A DNA stretch of 64,000 bases from Cloacibacillus evryensis DSM 19522 (GTDB lineage: Bacteria; Synergistota; Synergistia; Synergistales; Synergistaceae): the NCBI RefSeq assembly GCF_000585335.1, contig NZ_KK073872.1, positions 3,401,283 through 3,465,282 of the forward strand, written 5' to 3'. The notes beneath the pieces were generated by a model, which was not told the DNA's origin, ran no database searches, and worked only from the letters and a program-made list of their open reading frames with translations. A program made the translations under genes and the position numbers. This document shows, in pieces, positions 63,995 to 64,000 of this stretch (positions are counted from its first letter, which is position 1; every line of letters begins with the position of its first letter).

Positions 63995-64000
63995 AGGAGG

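Overview
The window comes from a moderately high-GC anaerobic bacterium. The 16S/23S/5S genes, the HydG hydrogenase maturase, amino-acid-centred genes (Na+-coupled transporters, AzlCD, a lyase-like protein, saccharopine dehydrogenase, two glutamine synthetases) and general codon style suggest a Synergistota member, perhaps Cloacibacillus. That placement is inference; no database search was run.

Layout. 1-4.4 kb: end of rplS, then a pair of head-to-head copies of a hairpin-rich dispersed repeat, one side abutting a decayed IS3-family element and the other split by a group II intron whose reverse transcriptase is frameshifted. 4.4-7.8 kb: hydG, convergent with metY and a truncated metX. 7.8-11.3 kb: two formerly divergent transcription units, metY and a sodium:solute symporter, each preceded by its own leader-peptide attenuator (Met/Cys-rich for metY, Tyr/Phe-rich for the symporter) and now separated by an IS with 17-bp direct repeats. 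11.6-15.7 kb: saccharopine dehydrogenase, an NhaC antiporter and a GntR regulator. 16.1-23.2 kb: kdp potassium-uptake operon with a TPR protein inserted, kdpB broken by a 20-bp tandem duplication, and a KdpD that lacks its kinase domain. 23.2-31.1 kb: eroded ars locus with ACR3, LysR, a large lipoprotein resembling a beta-pore former, a tiny ferredoxin with a thioesterase, and a DUF134/NifX-type protein with an ArsR repressor.

31.2-37.1 kb: five-gene operon (ferredoxin, symporter, two small proteins, and a histidine-ammonia-lyase homologue that lacks the MIO-forming Ala-Ser-Gly), with a divergent GntR gene. 37.2-41.9 kb: threonine aldolase (frameshifted in a C run), azlCD, and a glnA/ANTAR pair with a probable ANTAR-controlled terminator. 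Two 286/287-bp MITE-like elements sit exactly at stop codons (29.7 and 40.1 kb). 42-47.8 kb: candidate small RNA and one rRNA operon without spacer tRNA. 47.9-64 kb: lytic transglycosylase, DMT exporter, LysR, ABC-F, type III glutamine synthetase, aldehyde dehydrogenase, MFS exporter, amidohydrolase, DUF1275 protein, rplJ-rplL on their own promoter, and a CsoR copper repressor with two operators.

The most striking signal is regulatory: leader-peptide attenuation at two adjacent loci, plus a protein-dependent RNA switch at glnA. Several genes carry simple frameshifts (IS3 transposase, intron RT, kdpB, macro-domain gene, threonine aldolase), which indicates gene decay, phase variation or sequence error; reads are needed to tell these apart.
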